9,008 bases of DNA from Candidatus Bathyarchaeota archaeon (lineage in GTDB: Archaea; Thermoproteota; Bathyarchaeia; 40CM-2-53-6; RBG-13-38-9): NCBI GenBank assembly GCA_026394315.1, contig JAPKYM010000282.1:1-9008 (forward strand). Reading direction: 5' to 3'. The translations under genes and the position numbers were made by a program. This document shows, one piece after another, positions 7,439 to 9,008 of the stretch. The notes under the pieces are model-generated. The model saw only the letters and a list, made by a program, of their open reading frames with translations, did not search any database and was not told the DNA's origin. The number at the start of each line of letters is the position of its first letter. Position 1 is the stretch's first letter.

Positions 7439-7631
7439 TCGTCTTTGATGTGTCAGCTTAAAGGTCAATCAATTCTGAGGCCATGTTGAGAGTCCTGCAC
7501 GAAGTAGATCTACAGAATGTGTGAACCATAAGATGTCGCAGAGCACGCGCTAGAACGACAATGCTTAACAAGGCTGTCCTTATCTTCATTTGCCAACCAA
7601 GTTCCATTTGATGTTGGTCGAAGAAACAAGG
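7439..7631. other. Intergenic gap without a convincing gene
   Basis: These 193 bases lie between the kinase fusion and the chosen start of the HAD gene. A minus-strand frame from 7589 could give a 43-aa peptide beginning MKIRTALLSIVVLA, but it has no supporting start signal or homology that I can see. A perfect 10-bp palindrome, GTAGATCTAC, lies at 7504-7513. No clear TATA box, oligo-T terminator or RNA gene is visible. If the HAD protein starts at TTG 7590 or ATG 7611, the gap is shorter. Confidence 0.4.
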
Positions 7632-8303
7632 ATGATTCATTTGAAATCGGTAATCTCGCACCAGAGGATAAGACTTGTCATATTTGATCTAGATGGAACC
7701 ATAACACGATCTCCGAATGTCTGGAGGCATCTTCACAAGGAACTCGGAACATGGAATTCAGGTAGAATATTTGCACAGAAGTACCTGAACGGCGAAATAA
7801 GCTACAGAGAATGGGCCCAGCTGGACTGTAGTCTCTGGAAGGGCACGAGGCTAGAAGAACTTCTCAGAATCACGTCAAGAATTGAATATTATGATGGTGC
7901 AGCAGAAACTATTGAGCGCCTTAGAGAAGCCGGAATAAGAGTTGGAATTGTCAGTGCAGGTATTTCATTAGTTGCAGAGAGGGCTGGCAGAGATTTGAAT
8001 GTGGACTTAATCCTTTCGAACGAGATCTTGATTGAGAACGGAGTGCTAACAGGTAGCATTGAGACCAGAGTGTCCTTAGATGAGAAACCACAGATAATTA
8101 AAAGAATTGCTGCTTCAATAGGCCTCACTATGTCTGAAGTAGCCGTCGTGGGCGACAACATCTTTGACATTCCTAGAGACGCCGCCATCAAAATTGCGTT
8201 TAATCCCACAAGCAAAGAAGTCGAAGAAGCTGCCGATTTCGTAGTTAGGGATGAAGATTTGAGAAAGGTATTGCCATTGATAATCTCAGAGGGTGCCAGC
8301 TGA
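7632..8303 (+). CDS. HAD-superfamily phosphatase, SerB (phosphoserine phosphatase)-like
   Basis: I annotate 223 aa from ATG 7632; the frame is open further up with TTG 7590 and ATG 7611, and no start has a good SD. All HAD motifs are present. Motif I is FDLDGT, with D19 as nucleophile and D21 as acid/base. Motif II is VSAG (S108), motif III is DEKP (K152), and motif IV is VGDNIFDIP (D175, D179). The C1-type helical cap between motifs I and II includes NGEISYREWAQLDCSLW. Length and motif spacing match archaeal SerB-like enzymes, so it probably hydrolyses a small phosphomonoester in the cytoplasm. Phosphoserine is the first guess. The cap is not specific enough to exclude other substrates, so I give no gene symbol. 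The neighbours suggest no serine pathway. Confidence 0.85.
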   Translation: MIHLKSVISHQRIRLVIFDLDGTITRSPNVWRHLHKELGTWNSGRIFAQKYLNGEISYREWAQLDCSLWKGTRLEELLRITSRIEYYDGAAETIERLREAGIRVGIVSAGISLVAERAGRDLNVDLILSNEILIENGVLTGSIETRVSLDEKPQIIKRIAASIGLTMSEVAVVGDNIFDIPRDAAIKIAFNPTSKEVEEAADFVVRDEDLRKVLPLIISEGAS

Positions 8304-8339
8304 TCGATTTACTAGAGAAGGACACACGTCAGGCAATCA

Positions 8340-8346
8340 TTTTATC
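8340..8346 (+). promoter_or_regulatory. Weak TATA-like element before the 143-aa membrane protein
   Basis: TTTTATC lies about 41 nt before ATG 8387 and would place transcription start about 25 nt downstream, near 8370. It fits an archaeal box A only loosely, and no BRE is clear. It could drive the 143-aa gene and the overlapping trmI. Confidence 0.25.
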
Positions 8347-8386
8347 GAACACTCCAAGTGGCATATGAGGCCGAGGCTTCCGTCTT

Positions 8387-8818
8387 ATGTACTATCGGAT
8401 GGAAATAGACAAGGAAGGGTTGGTTGTTATTGAACGCCCTCTATTCAAATCCAAAAGAATCCGCTTTGATGAAATATCTTCCCTCGAGATCTATTGCAAG
8501 AGCATCGTTCCACCATTGGTTTCGGCCACATTCATTTTGATCGCACAAGGGATTTTGCTCACTACGGGTCGTGGCTTGATTACTCTCATAAGTATGCCTT
8601 ATTCGAGCCAATTGATTCTGACAGCCCTGAACATGCCTACTATCTTATGTATCTTGGTAGCACTTGTTAGAGTAAAGTATGTGACTCTTAGAATATGCTT
8701 TCAAATGGGAGATCGGCCCTTGGTCTTGCATTACGTATTGCGCTCTGTGGGGGAGAAGTTTGTGCGCCAGTATTCGAGAGTTCGTGACTCGACAGAAACG
8801 TTGGAGATAACAGATTGA
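8387..8818 (+). CDS. Small membrane protein with PH-like flanks around a membrane hairpin
   Basis: The product is 143 aa, starting at ATG 8387, the first start after an in-frame TGA at 8366. GAGG lies 10 nt upstream (8373-8376); ATG 8399 would remove four residues. Residues 1-36 look like two or three beta strands (MEIDKEGLVVIE, then KSKRIRFDEISSLEIY), the opening of a bacterial/archaeal PH-like domain. Two hydrophobic helices follow, about 41-59 and 76-95. Residues 96-132 return to a strand (YVTLRICFQMG) and an amphipathic helix (HYVLRSVGEKFVRQYSR), like the closing part of a PH fold. It therefore looks like a PH-like domain split by a membrane hairpin. I do not recognise a family with certainty and assign no function. 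Its stop overlaps the trmI start, so the two are probably translationally coupled. Confidence 0.7.
   Translation: MYYRMEIDKEGLVVIERPLFKSKRIRFDEISSLEIYCKSIVPPLVSATFILIAQGILLTTGRGLITLISMPYSSQLILTALNMPTILCILVALVRVKYVTLRICFQMGDRPLVLHYVLRSVGEKFVRQYSRVRDSTETLEITD
8803..8806 (+). promoter_or_regulatory. Shine-Dalgarno for TTG start of trmI
   Basis: GGAG lies 8 nt before TTG 8815, inside the end of the preceding gene. It supports TTG over the next in-frame ATG at 8839, which has no SD and would delete the conserved first strand. Confidence 0.55.
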
Positions 8819-9008
8819 ATCAGAGAATCACAAAAGGAATGGCCGTTCTATTGTGGCTGGATAACAGGAGGAAATGGCTGGTCGAAGTATCTGACGGAAA
8901 GGAATTCCACACTCACAAGGGAATTGTCAAACTAGATGAGCTCATGGACAAGTGTTACGGTGATGCCATTACAACTTCAAGGGGTCAGAGATTGTACGCA
9001 TTGAAGCC
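8815..9008 (+). CDS. trmI: tRNA (adenine-N1)-methyltransferase, TrmI family, N-terminal part
   Basis: This is a partial gene: 64 codons are visible before the window edge. In archaea TrmI makes m1A at tRNA positions 57/58 using S-adenosylmethionine. The visible part is the small N-terminal beta domain: ITKGMAVLLWLDNRRKWLV, then GKEFHTHKGIVKLDELM, then YGDAITTSRGQRLYALK. The EFHTHKGI...L block and the YG..I.TS.G....L.P-like end are characteristic. The catalytic Rossmann domain lies outside the window. TTG 8815 is preferred because it keeps the full first strand and follows GGAG by 8 nt; it overlaps the previous stop as TTGA. The alternative ATG 8839 would truncate the domain. The family is confident; that the rest is intact cannot be seen. 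Confidence 0.85.
   Translation, partial: MNQRITKGMAVLLWLDNRRKWLVEVSDGKEFHTHKGIVKLDELMDKCYGDAITTSRGQRLYALK

Noticed and set aside
7448..7479. Possible C/D-box small RNA (TTGATGT ... CTGA)
   Set aside because: The C box does not match RTGATGA and there is no paired C'/D' set or terminal stem.
7458..7661. 67-aa minus-strand frame over the gap and the HAD start
   Set aside because: It runs antisense into the HAD gene, has no SD or TATA support, and only a short hydrophobic patch.
1..9008. tRNA/rRNA genes, CRISPR arrays, insertion sequences, long repeats
   Set aside because: None recognised by eye: no T-loop/acceptor pairing, no regularly spaced repeats, no transposase motifs.

Overview
The window looks archaeal. 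The + strand ends in the start of an archaeal-type TrmI tRNA methyltransferase. The first gene of the minus-strand cluster encodes a secreted thioredoxin-fold protein with a C-terminal I-P-E-F-G + hydrophobic + Arg/Lys tail, the PEFG-CTERM type of surface-sorting signal described mainly in Thaumarchaeota and relatives. The + strand also carries an NTase-kinase fusion that I recall from Thaumarchaeota/Bathyarchaeia-like genomes. Arg codons are mostly AGA/AGG, Ile ATA is common, base composition is moderate, and several genes use GTG or TTG (possibly CTG) starts with G-rich Shine-Dalgarno (SD) sequences. I would place it in the Thaumarchaeota/Bathyarchaeia neighbourhood, but cannot name a genus.

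Layout. Positions 1-5707 hold a co-directional minus-strand cluster, read from right to left: (1) a PEFG-tailed secreted thioredoxin-like protein; (2) a 713-aa polytopic protein resembling the PTPS_related (PF10131) branch of GT-C-fold membrane proteins; (3) a second polytopic GT-C-like protein, probably starting upstream of its first ATG; (4) a single-pass protein with an extracytoplasmic beta-rich domain; (5) a polytopic membrane protein cut by the window edge. Gaps are 38 nt, about 19 nt, an ATGTGA overlap, and 32 nt, so this looks like one operon making envelope proteins. Two likely GT-C enzymes next to an exported cargo-like protein suggest surface glycan assembly or protein glycosylation; that role is inferred.

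A 123-nt divergent intergenic region (5708-5830) separates this operon from + strand genes: a 535-aa nucleotidyltransferase-like + Bud32/RIO-like kinase fusion (5831-7438), a SerB-like HAD phosphatase (about 7632-8303), a 143-aa protein with a membrane hairpin and PH-like flanks (8387-8818), and the start of trmI (8815 to the edge), whose TTG start overlaps the stop of the gene before it. The + strand genes look like cytoplasmic or housekeeping functions unrelated to the minus-strand envelope operon.

I see no tRNA, rRNA, CRISPR array, insertion sequence or long repeat. The 193-nt gap at 7439-7631 has no convincing gene. The most notable points are the altered NTase metal motif in the kinase fusion, the likely CTG-initiated GT-C protein, and the thioredoxin-like protein with a sorting tail heading a glycosyltransferase-like operon.
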